Source: Caldilineaceae bacterium | GTDB lineage: Bacteria; Chloroflexota; Anaerolineae; Caldilineales; Caldilineaceae | Length of the DNA: 25,294 bases | Reading direction: 5' to 3' | Assembly: GCA_014879855.1 (NCBI GenBank) | Contig: JACSRH010000220.1 | Span: 1-25,294, forward strand | Part shown: piece by piece, positions 1 through 10,412 of the stretch | Numbering within the stretch: the first letter of the stretch is position 1 | How the letters are laid out: each line of letters opens with the position of its first letter | Notes under the pieces: generated by a model | Told to the model about the DNA's origin: nothing | The model's database searches: none | What the model saw: the letters and a program-made list of their open reading frames with translations, nothing else | Program-made: the position numbers and the translations under genes

Positions 1-105
1 CCTCCCCGTCCCTCAGGCACAAAAATAGATGCTATACCACCCCACCCCTCTATGGCAAATCCCGAAAACGCTAATTCACAATAAGATCTCTGCTAGCTGT
101 GCGCT

Positions 106-152
106 GTCGGATTCTCGCCGTCGGATTCTCGCCGTCGGATTCTCATTGTCGG
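106..152. repeat. 14-bp tandem repeat, three copies plus a partial fourth
   Basis: Two identical 14-bp units (GTCGGATTCTCGCC at 106-119 and 120-133) are followed by a third diverging only at its 3' end (134-147) and the start of a fourth (148-152). The array runs directly into the -35 box of the promoter proposed at 146-174. No credible gene covers it. It could be an operator array or a replication-slippage tract. Confidence 0.85.
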
Positions 153-174
153 TCGCGCAAGGCTATGCTATTAT
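146..174 (+). promoter_or_regulatory. Candidate sigma70-type promoter for the two Yip1-like genes
   Basis: TTGTCG at 146-151 and TATTAT at 169-174 are separated by 17 bp, which is the ideal spacing. Transcription would start near 181, giving a leader of roughly 65-100 nt depending on the start codon used. The -35 box overlaps the end of the 14-bp tandem repeat. A similar TTGTCG -35 box occurs in the promoter proposed at 21790-21817. Confidence 0.5.
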
Positions 175-282
175 GCACCACAATCAAACAGACATTTACC
201 CAACCAACCGGCAACTGAAGTCTTGAGACGCATCATTCAGTCGTCGATGATTTGCCGGAGTGCTGTTCAACCGGATCCAACT

Positions 283-987
283 ATGTTACAGCCCAGAGCC
301 TATCCAGAATTCGTTGCCAAGGCGCTCGTTCTCGACAATGATCCCTTTGAAGCAATGGTGGACGATGATAACCCATGGATGGAAGGTTTCGTCCTCGTTG
401 TGTTCGTGAGCTTCCTTGCTGGTCTGGCGCTTGCCGTCGGCGGCTTCCTCACCGCGGCCACGCTTCCGGATCCTCACGTGATGCTGGCGGCATTGCTGCA
501 AGGCTGGCGGCAGACCGCCGCCATATTGTCGCTGCCAGCGGCCAGCGCCGAACAAATCATTACGGATGTATGGGCGATCGCCACACTGCTCACCGGTTAT
601 GCTGGCGGGTGGAGCCATCTTCTCCCTATGCTTAGCGTGCCGGGCATGGCGTTGGTCTGGTGGCTCTTTTTCAGCGTGACTTCGTTTGGCATTGCTCGCG
701 CGTTTGGCGGAAGCGGTTCGCTCAGCGCCACCTTTGGCGCTACCGCGCTCACGGTGGCGCCCCTCAGCTTTTTGCTATTCAGTCTCGTGCCTTTTGCAAC
801 GGTCAGCAGCGCGCTGCTGATCACATGGAGCGGGTTGATCGGCTACCGGGCCGTCCATGTTGCGCAAGAGATCGATTGGCGCCGCGCGGCCCTGACCACG
901 CTCCTCGTCTACGTCATTGCGATCGTCATTATTTTGCTGATGGGGGTCGCCTTTGGCGCAGGCTACTCGGCAGGAGGTTTGCGATGA
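283..987 (+). CDS. Yip1-family multi-pass membrane protein
   Basis: A polytopic membrane protein of about 234 residues when started at the ATG at 283. A short acidic cytoplasmic N-terminus (PEFVAKALVLDNDPFEAMVDDDN) precedes about five hydrophobic segments near residues 36-58, 120-138, 153-170, 172-192 and 202-226. This topology and the N-terminal pattern resemble bacterial Yip1-domain proteins, whose function is unknown. In-frame starts also exist at 223 (TTG) and 247 (ATG); none has a strong Shine-Dalgarno, so the N-terminus is uncertain. The stop overlaps the next start in an ATGA arrangement (984-987), implying translational coupling with the second membrane protein. The family call comes from topology and pattern, not an alignment. 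Confidence 0.7.
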   Translation: MLQPRAYPEFVAKALVLDNDPFEAMVDDDNPWMEGFVLVVFVSFLAGLALAVGGFLTAATLPDPHVMLAALLQGWRQTAAILSLPAASAEQIITDVWAIATLLTGYAGGWSHLLPMLSVPGMALVWWLFFSVTSFGIARAFGGSGSLSATFGATALTVAPLSFLLFSLVPFATVSSALLITWSGLIGYRAVHVAQEIDWRRAALTTLLVYVIAIVIILLMGVAFGAGYSAGGLR

Positions 988-1757
988 ACTCGAATACACA
1001 TGTTACGCTGCCGGGCCGGGCGCCCCGCGAAGAGTGGACGCAACGCCGGCACTGGACGCCAGGCTTCAGTCAAATGTGGAACGCCGCGCGGCTGAATCTC
1101 CCCGATGCACTCGATCCATTCGAACGGGGTGTTGCCACGGTTTCGATGCGTCAAGGCATCGGGATGATTTTTGCATTGGGGTTGCTGGCCGGGGTGTTGC
1201 CTTTGCTGGCGAATTTGTGGCTCGGTTTCAGCATGGGCACGGCAATGCCGCTGGCTGCTGTCGCCTCCTCGCTGACCAATTTTGCCGCTGGCTATGCGTC
1301 CAATGCCACCATCAACCAGGTCTCCGACACCGCGCGGCTCATGGCGGGCATTGAGCCGAAAATGCCCGGCTTTCTAGCCGCGCTTCTTTCTAGCCTCGGT
1401 TTGTGGCTGAACTGGCCCCTGAGCTGGTTGTCAAATTGGATCGTCTATGGTGCGGTTGTGGCGGCCCTGGCGCGGTTGATGGGCGGCCATGTTGCTTTGC
1501 AGACCTTTTTTGCCGCCACAAGTTTCACGGCAGTCCCGTTGTTGCTCACCGGCCTGGGGCCGCTGCCGTTCCTCGGCCCCCTTGCCATTGTGGCGGGCGT
1601 TATCTGGGCGATTGCCCTCTATTATCTGGCAGTCCGCCAAGTGACCCAGCTCGATGCGACCCGGACATTGTTGTGCATGTTCTTGCCGATTGTGATTGTC
1701 GCGGCGCTGCCGACGCTGCTCATGCTTGCCGTCGCTGTGCTGGCTTTTGTGGTGTAG
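984..1757 (+). CDS. Second Yip1-like multi-pass membrane protein, coupled to the first
   Basis: A 257-residue membrane protein. The ATG at 984 has a perfect AGGAGG at 972-977, six bases upstream, and overlaps the upstream stop codon by four bases; the frame stays open further upstream, but that part is out of frame with the upstream gene and lies inside it. About 50 soluble residues come first (the stretch NLPDALDPFERGV resembles the equivalent part of other Yip1-like proteins), then about five to six hydrophobic segments near residues 57-79, 86-105, 145-166, 173-190, 197-218 and 231-255. With its neighbour it probably forms a two-component membrane assembly; the role is unknown. It ends five bases before the convergent moaB stop, so no separate terminator fits between them. 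Confidence 0.72.
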   Translation: MNSNTHVTLPGRAPREEWTQRRHWTPGFSQMWNAARLNLPDALDPFERGVATVSMRQGIGMIFALGLLAGVLPLLANLWLGFSMGTAMPLAAVASSLTNFAAGYASNATINQVSDTARLMAGIEPKMPGFLAALLSSLGLWLNWPLSWLSNWIVYGAVVAALARLMGGHVALQTFFAATSFTAVPLLLTGLGPLPFLGPLAIVAGVIWAIALYYLAVRQVTQLDATRTLLCMFLPIVIVAALPTLLMLAVAVLAFVV

Positions 1758-1762
1758 CTGCT

Positions 1763-2271
1763 TCAGCGCACCAACTCCCAGGCAAGGTGCTGGATTTCCG
1801 GCAGGATCAGCTTCTCCAGCGCCAGCTGCACGGCATTGGGCGAGCCGGGCGTGCTGAACACCACTTTCTCACGATAAACGCCGGCCGTCGCCCGGCTCAA
1901 CATGGCTGCAGCGCCGACCTGTTCATAACTCAACATCCGAAAGATCTCTCCGAAACCAGGCAGCGGCTTCTCAATTATCCGGCTGATCACATCATAGGTG
2001 CGGTCGCGGCGCCCGATGCCTGTGCCCCCATTGAAGATGATCAGCCGGGCTGGGCCGGCGGCGAAATCGTCCAATGCACGCAGCACTTCATCCGGCTCGT
2101 CCCTGACAATGCGATAGTCGACGATGTCATGCCCGGCAGTCTTTGCCATCTCCCGGATCAGCTTGCCGCTGACATCGGTCTCCGGCGTGCGCGTGTCGCT
2201 GACGGTGACGATCGCAAATGGGACGCGGCCTTGACTCTCCGCGGCTTTGCGGTGCGCTTCGGAACTCATCA

Positions 2272-2272
<1 letters not shown>
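1763..2272 (-). CDS. moaB: MoaB/Mog-family molybdenum cofactor biosynthesis protein
   Basis: A 169-residue protein matching the MoaB/MogA fold over its full length. Family members adenylylate molybdopterin before molybdenum insertion, although some MoaB proteins are of uncertain activity. Visible motifs are the N-terminal strand FAIVTVSDTRT, the molybdopterin-binding loop NGGTGIGRRDRTYD (about residues 81-94), the segment RMLSYEQVGAAAMLSRATAG and TPGSP (about 141-145). The ATG at 2272 shares its A with the TGA of the upstream subtilase (TGATG), and a GAGG lies ten bases upstream; ATG at 2269 is the alternative. Pairing with a secreted protease is unexpected, and no other molybdenum-cofactor gene is in view. 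The family call is firm; assignment as MoaB rather than MogA is less so. Confidence 0.88.
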
Positions 2273-4653
<2,381 letters not shown>

Positions 4654-4688
4654 TTTTCGCTTACGATCCTTTGTCAAATGTAACTATA

Positions 4689-4745
4689 CAGCCCTGGCAA
4701 AAATCGATCACGGATTCAACAGATGAGGCGGATGCTCACGGATTT
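4689..4745 (+). repeat. Dispersed intergenic repeat, copy 1
   Basis: This 57-bp stretch matches 14883-14939 at 51 of 57 positions without gaps. It contains the units CACGGATT, AGATGAGGCGGAT and CTCACGGATTT. It lies upstream of the subtilase gene, between it and the HD-domain gene. A small hairpin follows at 4758-4775 (CGCTAT, six-base loop, ATAGCG). Confidence 0.8.
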
Positions 4746-4854
4746 ACTCCGCATCATCGCTATCATATCATAGCGCGGCATGCAGTCATTGCTTGCTGCG
4801 CCAATTCCAATGTGGCAAGCTACGTCTGTGCTGGCGACAGAGCAAAGAGAAAAT

Positions 4855-4886
4855 TCATCCACAGATTTGCACAGATTTCACAGATG
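4855..4886. repeat. Repeat of CAGATTT type, including the HD-gene stop codon
   Basis: A run of ATCCACAGATTT, GCACAGATTT and CACAGATGAGG resembles the ACGGATT-type dispersed repeats elsewhere in the window. Read on the minus strand, it forms the last codons and the TGA (4880-4878) of the HD-domain gene. Confidence 0.5.
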
Positions 4887-5570
4887 AGGAGCCTGCTCTG
4901 GGTTTGGTGCAGCAAAATGCCTGGGCGTAGCTGCCATCATTTCGGCGTCAAGTTGGGCGAAAAACGCCGCCATCGTTGCGTGCCGTTCAGCACCGAGCGC
5001 GCGTGCAGTGGGCGTGTGCAGTGTGGCGAGCAAGCGCTGCAACTTGAATACATATTCATGCACCGGGGTGTACTCCGGTGCCGCAGGCTCAGTGTCGTCG
5101 CCATCAATTTCGGCGACTGACTTCACCCACAACCGGTTGCCATGCGCGCCGGCATAGGCAAAGGCGCGCGCCACGCCGATCGCCCCCATGCTGTCGAGTT
5201 TGTCCGCATCGTAGAGGCAACGCGCCTCCAGCGTCTGCGGCCGTACGCGCTGGTCGCGAAAACGATGCGCCTCGATGCAGTGAACGACCTGCGCGACAAG
5301 TTCGGCTCCCGCGCCGCGGTCGAGCAGCAACTGGCGCGCGGCCTGCGCTGCACGCCAATGATGTGCAGTGCGATGCTCTGCGGATTGGGCAGCAGGAGCG
5401 GGCAAATCATGCAGCAAAGCCGCCAGCCGCACCACCGTGAGATCCGCGCCTTCAGCTGCTGCGATCAGCTCCGCCAGCCGCGCGACGCGCGCCACGTGGT
5501 CAAAATCGTGCGCAGCATCCGCGGCGAAGTAGAGCGCGTGCGCGTCTTCAACGGTCAGCCAGTCGCTCAT
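4878..5570 (-). CDS. HD-domain phosphohydrolase
   Basis: A 230-residue soluble protein from the ATG at 5570; a TTG at 5591 in the same frame is less likely. HD-superfamily metal ligands are visible: a histidine in HDFDHVARVARLAE (residues 21-25), the His-Asp pair in AALLHDLPAP (54-55), a histidine in VHCIEAHRF (about 97-102) and an aspartate in CLYDADKLDSMGAIGVARAF (about 121-123). The arrangement resembles small single-domain HD hydrolases that act on nucleotides or other phosphoesters; the substrate cannot be read from sequence. It starts 27 bases after the flippase-like gene on the same strand, so it is probably the last gene of the glycosyltransferase operon. Its C-terminus runs into a dispersed repeat. 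Confidence 0.85.
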   Translation of the reverse strand: MSDWLTVEDAHALYFAADAAHDFDHVARVARLAELIAAAEGADLTVVRLAALLHDLPAPAAQSAEHRTAHHWRAAQAARQLLLDRGAGAELVAQVVHCIEAHRFRDQRVRPQTLEARCLYDADKLDSMGAIGVARAFAYAGAHGNRLWVKSVAEIDGDDTEPAAPEYTPVHEYVFKLQRLLATLHTPTARALGAERHATMAAFFAQLDAEMMAATPRHFAAPNPEQAPHL

Positions 5571-5597
5571 AGAGGCATTCGCATTATGCAAAAATAA

Positions 5598-6641
5598 TCA
5601 CTGCGGCTTTACGGACATCGGCGGCGGCGCAGAGGACGCCTGCTGTCTCCGGCCTCCGCGTGCCCAGAGGATGCCGCCGGGAATGCTCACGAGGTAGCCG
5701 ATAAATTGTTGCAATAAGCCGACCGCGGCGCCCAGCTGATAGCCGGCGCCCATGAACAGAAAAAGCCCGGCAAAAGAAACCTGACGCACGCCCAGCCCGC
5801 CTGGCGAAAGGGGCACGACAATCAGCGCAAAGACGATGATCGGGTTGATGACCAGCACCTCGAGCAGCGAGATGCTGTCCGGCTGGATGGCGCGGGCGAT
5901 CAGCCAGATGTTGATGCTGGTGAGAATGACGATGCTCGTGCTGCCCAATGCCGTGAGCAGCAGCGCCTGCGGGTGATCTCGATAGACATCGAACGCCGCG
6001 GCCAGCTTTCCCCAAAGCGGCAGTGTGCGCGCGCTGAACGGCAGCACAGTCAGCAGGCGCTCCATCAGCCGCTTGAGACGGCGGCTTAAGAGCGTCATCA
6101 CCACAACGAGCAGGGCAAAGGCAGCCAGCAGGCTGCCCACCGCGGCAAAGCGCATAAAAATCGCGCCTTCGGGCGAAAAGGGCTGGCCGTCCGGTTTCCC
6201 CCACAGCAACACGGCATTCGAGGAAAGCGCGGCAAAGAGCATGAAGATCATCAGGCCGATAAAGCGGTCGATCATCACGCTGGCCGCGGCGTCCGCCTTA
6301 CGTCTGGTATCGACCGCGACGGCATAGCCGCGCATCACATCCCCGCCCACCTGCGCGGGCAGGAAGTTGTTGAAAAACTCCGCCATCCACTGATAGGAGA
6401 GCAGCCGGGAGGGTGGCAGAGCAATGCCCGCTGCGCGCAGCAACACGCCCCATTTCAGCGCGCTGATGGCGACAGCTAGGGTATAACATGTGGCGCCCAG
6501 CAGCAGCAACCATTTGTTGGCGTGGACGATCTGCCACCAGAGCGCGGCCGGATCGGGGAGTTTTAGCACAAGCCAAGTCAGCAACGCAATCGCGATGCCG
6601 AGTTTGAGGAGGTCACCGAGGCGAGATTTGGTCATGCGCAT
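5598..6641 (-). CDS. Flippase-like / lysylphosphatidylglycerol synthase TM-region protein (AglD-like)
   Basis: A 347-residue polytopic membrane protein of the UPF0104 family (LPG_synthase_TM). Hallmarks are EFFNNFLPAQVGGDVMRGYA (about 88-107), ASVMIDRFIGL (120-130) and PLSPGGLGVRQVSF (277-290). Family members are linked to lipid or glycolipid flipping, and to export or transfer of lipid-linked sugars when they sit beside a family 2 glycosyltransferase. The N-terminal ATG at 6641 has a weak AAGG upstream, and the gene begins 13 bases after the glycosyltransferase stop. The catalytic domain of a true MprF is absent, so aminoacyl-phospholipid synthesis is unlikely. The tail after residue 328 is polar and proline-rich. 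Confidence 0.88.
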   Translation of the reverse strand: MRMTKSRLGDLLKLGIAIALLTWLVLKLPDPAALWWQIVHANKWLLLLGATCYTLAVAISALKWGVLLRAAGIALPPSRLLSYQWMAEFFNNFLPAQVGGDVMRGYAVAVDTRRKADAAASVMIDRFIGLMIFMLFAALSSNAVLLWGKPDGQPFSPEGAIFMRFAAVGSLLAAFALLVVVMTLLSRRLKRLMERLLTVLPFSARTLPLWGKLAAAFDVYRDHPQALLLTALGSTSIVILTSINIWLIARAIQPDSISLLEVLVINPIIVFALIVVPLSPGGLGVRQVSFAGLFLFMGAGYQLGAAVGLLQQFIGYLVSIPGGILWARGGRRQQASSAPPPMSVKPQ

Positions 6642-6654
6642 CCATGCATTTACC

Positions 6655-7635
6655 TTACCGTTCTAACTGCGTATGCTTCTGGATCGAAAATGACTCGGTG
6701 GACGCGCCATTTTCGCGATGCTGACGCACATCCTTCACGTTCTGCTTTTGCGTCCACGCCATATTCCAGACGACGTGGCGGTCGCGCTTAATGGCAAAGT
6801 CATACCAGCCCAGGACGCGACTCGCAGCTTCGATAAAGGCAAGCAGGAAGAGCACCCACACCAGCCGCACAATGCCCCACAGTTCTTTGAAAGCGATGCG
6901 CGCCACGCGCCGATTCTCGATGCTGCTGACTTTGTAGCCATATTTGTGCTTGAGATAGAGATGTCCAGCATGGTTGCGCCGGCGCTGCCGCATAAAGTCG
7001 CCGACAGTGGTTGGCCCGGTGTTGTAGACAATGGCGTCGGGGGCGTAACGCACCTGCATCCCCTGCCGCACCACAATCGCCTCGACAAATGCCTCGTCCA
7101 TCGCCACGTCGGGTGGAATCTGGTCGAAGACTTTGCGGAAGGCGATCATCTCCCCCAGCCGCGGGATTTCGAGACAGAGCTCGTGCTCCATGCGCAGACG
7201 CAGGTGGCTCAGCAGCCCGATGATATGCTCCGGCGTGTCCACGACCATCTTCTGCGCGCCGACCATGCCGACGTTTGGGTCGCGGAACATGCGCACCAGA
7301 TGCTCGATGGCATACTCGTGCGGCAGTGTATCGCCGCTCTCGAGCACGCAGATGTCGGCAGACGTCGCGTGCAGAAAAAGGTTGATCGCGCTGGTCTTGC
7401 CCTCGCGACGCTCCTGTTCGATCAGCTTGACGCGCTCATGCTGCGCCGCGTACTCTGCGACAATCTCCACCGTGCGGTCCGTGCACGCGCTGGCGACCAC
7501 GATGATCTCCACGATCTCCACCTCGTGCAGGTGCTGATCGAGCAATGCAGCCAGCAACGAACCGATGTTGGCTTCTTCGTTGTAGGCCGTTACGCCTACG
7601 CTACAGCGGATTTTGTCGAGCGGGTTTGCGGTCAT
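6655..7635 (-). CDS. Family 2 glycosyltransferase with a C-terminal membrane segment
   Basis: A 326-residue GT-A fold enzyme. The N-terminal nucleotide-sugar motif VGVTAYNEEANIGSLL is at 13-28, followed by VVASACTDRT (46-55) and REGKTSAIN (77-85). The usual DxD metal motif is replaced by LESGD at 98-102. The acceptor-side acid is probably in AMDEAF (178-183), and QRRRNHAGH (217-225) takes the place of the QxxRW motif. One hydrophobic helix (about 255-272) would tether the enzyme to the inner membrane face. It probably adds a sugar to a lipid carrier, with the flippase-like partner handling the product. The sugar donor is unknown. The gene begins 91 bases after mutS2 and could be cotranscribed with it. 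Confidence 0.88.
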   Translation of the reverse strand: MTANPLDKIRCSVGVTAYNEEANIGSLLAALLDQHLHEVEIVEIIVVASACTDRTVEIVAEYAAQHERVKLIEQERREGKTSAINLFLHATSADICVLESGDTLPHEYAIEHLVRMFRDPNVGMVGAQKMVVDTPEHIIGLLSHLRLRMEHELCLEIPRLGEMIAFRKVFDQIPPDVAMDEAFVEAIVVRQGMQVRYAPDAIVYNTGPTTVGDFMRQRRRNHAGHLYLKHKYGYKVSSIENRRVARIAFKELWGIVRLVWVLFLLAFIEAASRVLGWYDFAIKRDRHVVWNMAWTQKQNVKDVRQHRENGASTESFSIQKHTQLER

Positions 7636-7726
7636 AAGAAGAAAGAGATTCCTCGTTCTGTACTTTTTAGAAATCCACGCTCGTCGCGGCCAGGCTTGCG
7701 GCTGCCGAGAGCAGAGATCAAAGATG

Positions 7727-10183
7727 CTATGAATTCACCAATTTGACCATGGTCACACCGTCGCCGCCTTCGCTGCCTTCGCCGGAGCGCAGCGTGCCAA
7801 CCAGCGGGTGGCGCTTGAGCGCGTCGCGCACCGCGGACTTCATGGCGCCGGTGCCGTGCCCGTGAATGATGCGGACAAAAGGAAGGCGCGCGCGGTACGC
7901 GTCGTTCAGATAGCGTTCCAGGCGCTCCAGTCCGTCCTCGACGCGCTCTCCACGCAGATCCAGCTCAATGCCGGGGCTGGGCGCCGGGCCGCTGTTTCTT
8001 ATTTTAACCGCGGAGACCGGCGCTTCCTTGACGGCTTTCTGCCGAAGCTCCAACCGTTTCATGGGCAATTTGAGGCGAAAGTTGCCAAGTTGCACGTCGG
8101 CTTCGTCGGTGGCGTCGTGGACGGCCAGCACCTCGCCGCTCGCTTGCAGGCTGGCGACCCACACAACATCGCCGATCTCCACCGGCCCCATGAGCCGATC
8201 TTCGACTCTGCCCGGCACGACCACGCGCTGGTTGACCTCTTCGGTCGCCTGTTTGCGCCGCACGAGTTCCTTTTCAGCGCGAGACAGAAACTCCTCGTGC
8301 CCCGCGGCGCTGGCGCCGCTAAAGCCGCTGCGCGCCTGCCGTCGCAACTGTTCGATCTCTTTGCGCGTCTCTTCCAGCTCGCTCTGCATCAGCGCGCGCG
8401 TTTCCGCAATCACTGCGCGCCGCGCCTGCTCGATCTGAGCAAGCTGATGGCGCAGGTCAGCCTCAAGCAGTTGTCCCTGCCGCTCACGTGCTTTGGCGCG
8501 CTCGGCGACGTCAAAAGCCTCCTGCTTAGCGCGGCGGATGTCGTCGAGCAACTTGTCGGCCTGCAGGGTGTCGGGGCGCACGATCGATTCAGCCTGATCC
8601 ACGATCACTGGGTTCAGGCCAAGCCGCCGCGCAATCGTCAACGCGTTGGAGCGACCCGGCAGCCCGATGCTCAACTCATAGGTCGGGCTGAGCGTCTCGA
8701 CGTTGAACTCGACCGAGGCGTTGCGCACGCCGGGCGTGTTGTGGGCGTAGAGCTTGAGGTCGCTGTAGTGCGTCGTGGCGAAGGTGGTGATGCCGCGGTC
8801 GCGCAGGTTGTCCAGCAGCGCCATTGCCAGCGCTGAGCCTTCCTCCGGGTCAGTGCCCGCGCCCAGTTCGTCCAGCAGCACCAGACAAGCGGGATCGGCC
8901 TCCTCCAGAATGGCAATGATATTGGTCAGGTGGCTGGAAAAGGTGCTCAGGCTCTGCTCGATGCTCTGCTCATCGCCGATGTCGGCGTAGACGCCCTCGA
9001 AAACGGAGAGCTTGCTGCCCACATCCACCGGCAGCATCATGCCCGACTGCGCCATCAGCGTCAGCAGGCCGACCGTTTTGAGCGTGACGGTCTTGCCGCC
9101 GGTGTTTGGCCCGGTGATGACGATGAGATAAGTGTCGTCGTCGAGATAGACGTCGATCGCCACCACGCTCTTGGGATCGAGCAGGGGATGGCGTGCGCGG
9201 TGCAAATCGATCACAGAGCCGGGATGTGCGAAAGACGCTTCCCCCTGGTTGTTCTGCCTGGCGCTGCTGTGCTTGGGAGATTCTTTGCGCGGCTGGAAGG
9301 TGGTCATCTCCGGCAGCGTGGCGTCCAGTGCGTAGGCGTACTTTGCTTTGGCAAAGGTGAAGTCCAGCTCGGCCAGCACCTGCGTGTTGCGCCGCAGATA
9401 GAGCGCTTCTTCGGCGACGGCAATGCTCAGCTCCAGCAGGATGCGGCGCACTTCCTTCTCTTCCTGCAATTCCAGCTCGCGCACCGCGTTGTTCTGCTGC
9501 ACGACCTTGAGCGGCTCGATAAACAAGGTGGCGCCGCTGGCTGACTGATCGTGCACGATGCCTTCGATGTTGCCCTTGTGCTCGGCGCGCACCGGGATGA
9601 CGTAGCGCCCCTGTCGCTGCGTCACAAGCGCCTCCTGCAAGTACGGCTTGATGTCGCCGCTGTGGACGAGACGATCCAGCGTGCTGAGCAGCCGATCCTG
9701 CGCCACGCGCAGCTCGCTGCGCAGACGGCCCAACTCTGGGCTGGCGCTGTCGAGCACATCGCCGCGGTCGCTGATGCAGCGGCTGATCTGCTCCACCACA
9801 TGGTCGCAGGGCTGGATGTTGGTTGCCATTTCGGCCAGGTGCGGAAACGAATGCTCCAGCCGCGTCAGCAGGTTGCGCAGTTGGCGCGCCCGCTGCAGGG
9901 TGAACTTGACCTCCAGCAGGTCAGAGGGCATCAGCACCGAGCGGCGCTCCGCGCGGTCGAGCAGCGGGCGCAGATCGCTCACGCCGCCAAAGTTGATGTC
10001 ATCCTTCTGCTGCAACAACTGGTAGGCTTCATAGGTCTGGATCAACCATTCCTGCACCGTGACCAGATCGTCGCTCGGCAAAAGCGAGGCGGCCAGCTCA
10101 GCGCCGCCGCTAAAGGCGCAGTATTGAGCCAGCCGTTCGAGAATTTTCGGATATTCGAGAACACGCAGCGTGCGTGGGTTCAT
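7727..10183 (-). CDS. mutS2: Endonuclease MutS2 (ATPase, Smr domain)
   Basis: An 818-residue full-length MutS2. After the N-terminal core comes the ABC-type ATPase with Walker A GPNTGGKT (358-365), the segment GDEQSIEQSLSTFSSHLTNI and Walker B CLVLLDELGAGTDP (433-446). A charged coiled-coil stalk (about 540-650), a KOW-like segment (about 655-710) and a C-terminal Smr domain (738-815) with LDLRG and HGHGTG follow. MutS2 lacks the mismatch-recognition domain of MutS; family members suppress recombination and, in some bacteria, split collided ribosomes. A polar insert near residues 297-322 lies just before the ATPase. The ATG at 10183 is the only sensible start. It is divergent from the sugar-dehydrogenase gene across 229 bp. 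Confidence 0.97.
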   Translation of the reverse strand: MNPRTLRVLEYPKILERLAQYCAFSGGAELAASLLPSDDLVTVQEWLIQTYEAYQLLQQKDDINFGGVSDLRPLLDRAERRSVLMPSDLLEVKFTLQRARQLRNLLTRLEHSFPHLAEMATNIQPCDHVVEQISRCISDRGDVLDSASPELGRLRSELRVAQDRLLSTLDRLVHSGDIKPYLQEALVTQRQGRYVIPVRAEHKGNIEGIVHDQSASGATLFIEPLKVVQQNNAVRELELQEEKEVRRILLELSIAVAEEALYLRRNTQVLAELDFTFAKAKYAYALDATLPEMTTFQPRKESPKHSSARQNNQGEASFAHPGSVIDLHRARHPLLDPKSVVAIDVYLDDDTYLIVITGPNTGGKTVTLKTVGLLTLMAQSGMMLPVDVGSKLSVFEGVYADIGDEQSIEQSLSTFSSHLTNIIAILEEADPACLVLLDELGAGTDPEEGSALAMALLDNLRDRGITTFATTHYSDLKLYAHNTPGVRNASVEFNVETLSPTYELSIGLPGRSNALTIARRLGLNPVIVDQAESIVRPDTLQADKLLDDIRRAKQEAFDVAERAKARERQGQLLEADLRHQLAQIEQARRAVIAETRALMQSELEETRKEIEQLRRQARSGFSGASAAGHEEFLSRAEKELVRRKQATEEVNQRVVVPGRVEDRLMGPVEIGDVVWVASLQASGEVLAVHDATDEADVQLGNFRLKLPMKRLELRQKAVKEAPVSAVKIRNSGPAPSPGIELDLRGERVEDGLERLERYLNDAYRARLPFVRIIHGHGTGAMKSAVRDALKRHPLVGTLRSGEGSEGGDGVTMVKLVNS

Positions 10184-10245
10184 AACAGTTGCAATATCAT
10201 TCCTACAAATGGGGACTTGTGCGCCTGCCCCAAAGCGTAACGGCC

Positions 10246-10275
10246 ATCATAACATAGCCACTGATCTACCAGCAA
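10246..10275 (-). promoter_or_regulatory. Candidate mutS2 promoter
   Basis: On the minus strand TTGCTG (10275-10270) and TATGAT (10251-10246) are separated by 18 bp, about 60 bases upstream of the mutS2 ATG. The boxes are imperfect, so this is only a plausible position. Confidence 0.35.
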
Positions 10276-10360
10276 AGCGCAGGCAAAACCGGGCGTCCCC
10301 CGTTTGGCCCCTCTCACCCCGCCAGGTGCGCCAGATTCCTGAAAATGGACATCCTCGGTC

Positions 10361-10366
10361 TACAAT
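10361..10366 (+). promoter_or_regulatory. Possible -10 element for the sugar dehydrogenase gene
   Basis: TACAAT lies 46 bases upstream of the ATG at 10413, within the divergent intergenic region. No convincing -35 box sits 16-18 bp upstream. The ribosome site is clear: GAAAGG occurs twice, and the second copy is six bases before the ATG. Confidence 0.25.
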
Positions 10367-10412
10367 GACTTTGCGTCGATGGTAATTTTTTTGAAAGGCG
10401 GAAAGGTTAGCT

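Noticed and set aside
106..152. A CRISPR array
   Set aside because: The units are 14 bp, directly abutting, with no spacers and no cas genes nearby.
29..226. A 65-codon open frame at the left edge
   Set aside because: It runs through the 14-bp tandem repeat and the proposed promoter, has no ribosome site and no recognisable residue pattern. I see no gene in 1-222.
4758..4775. A small hairpin as a terminator for the HD-gene operon
   Set aside because: It has only a 6-bp AT-containing stem with no T-tract and sits about 100 bases past the gene; the support is too weak to call a terminator.
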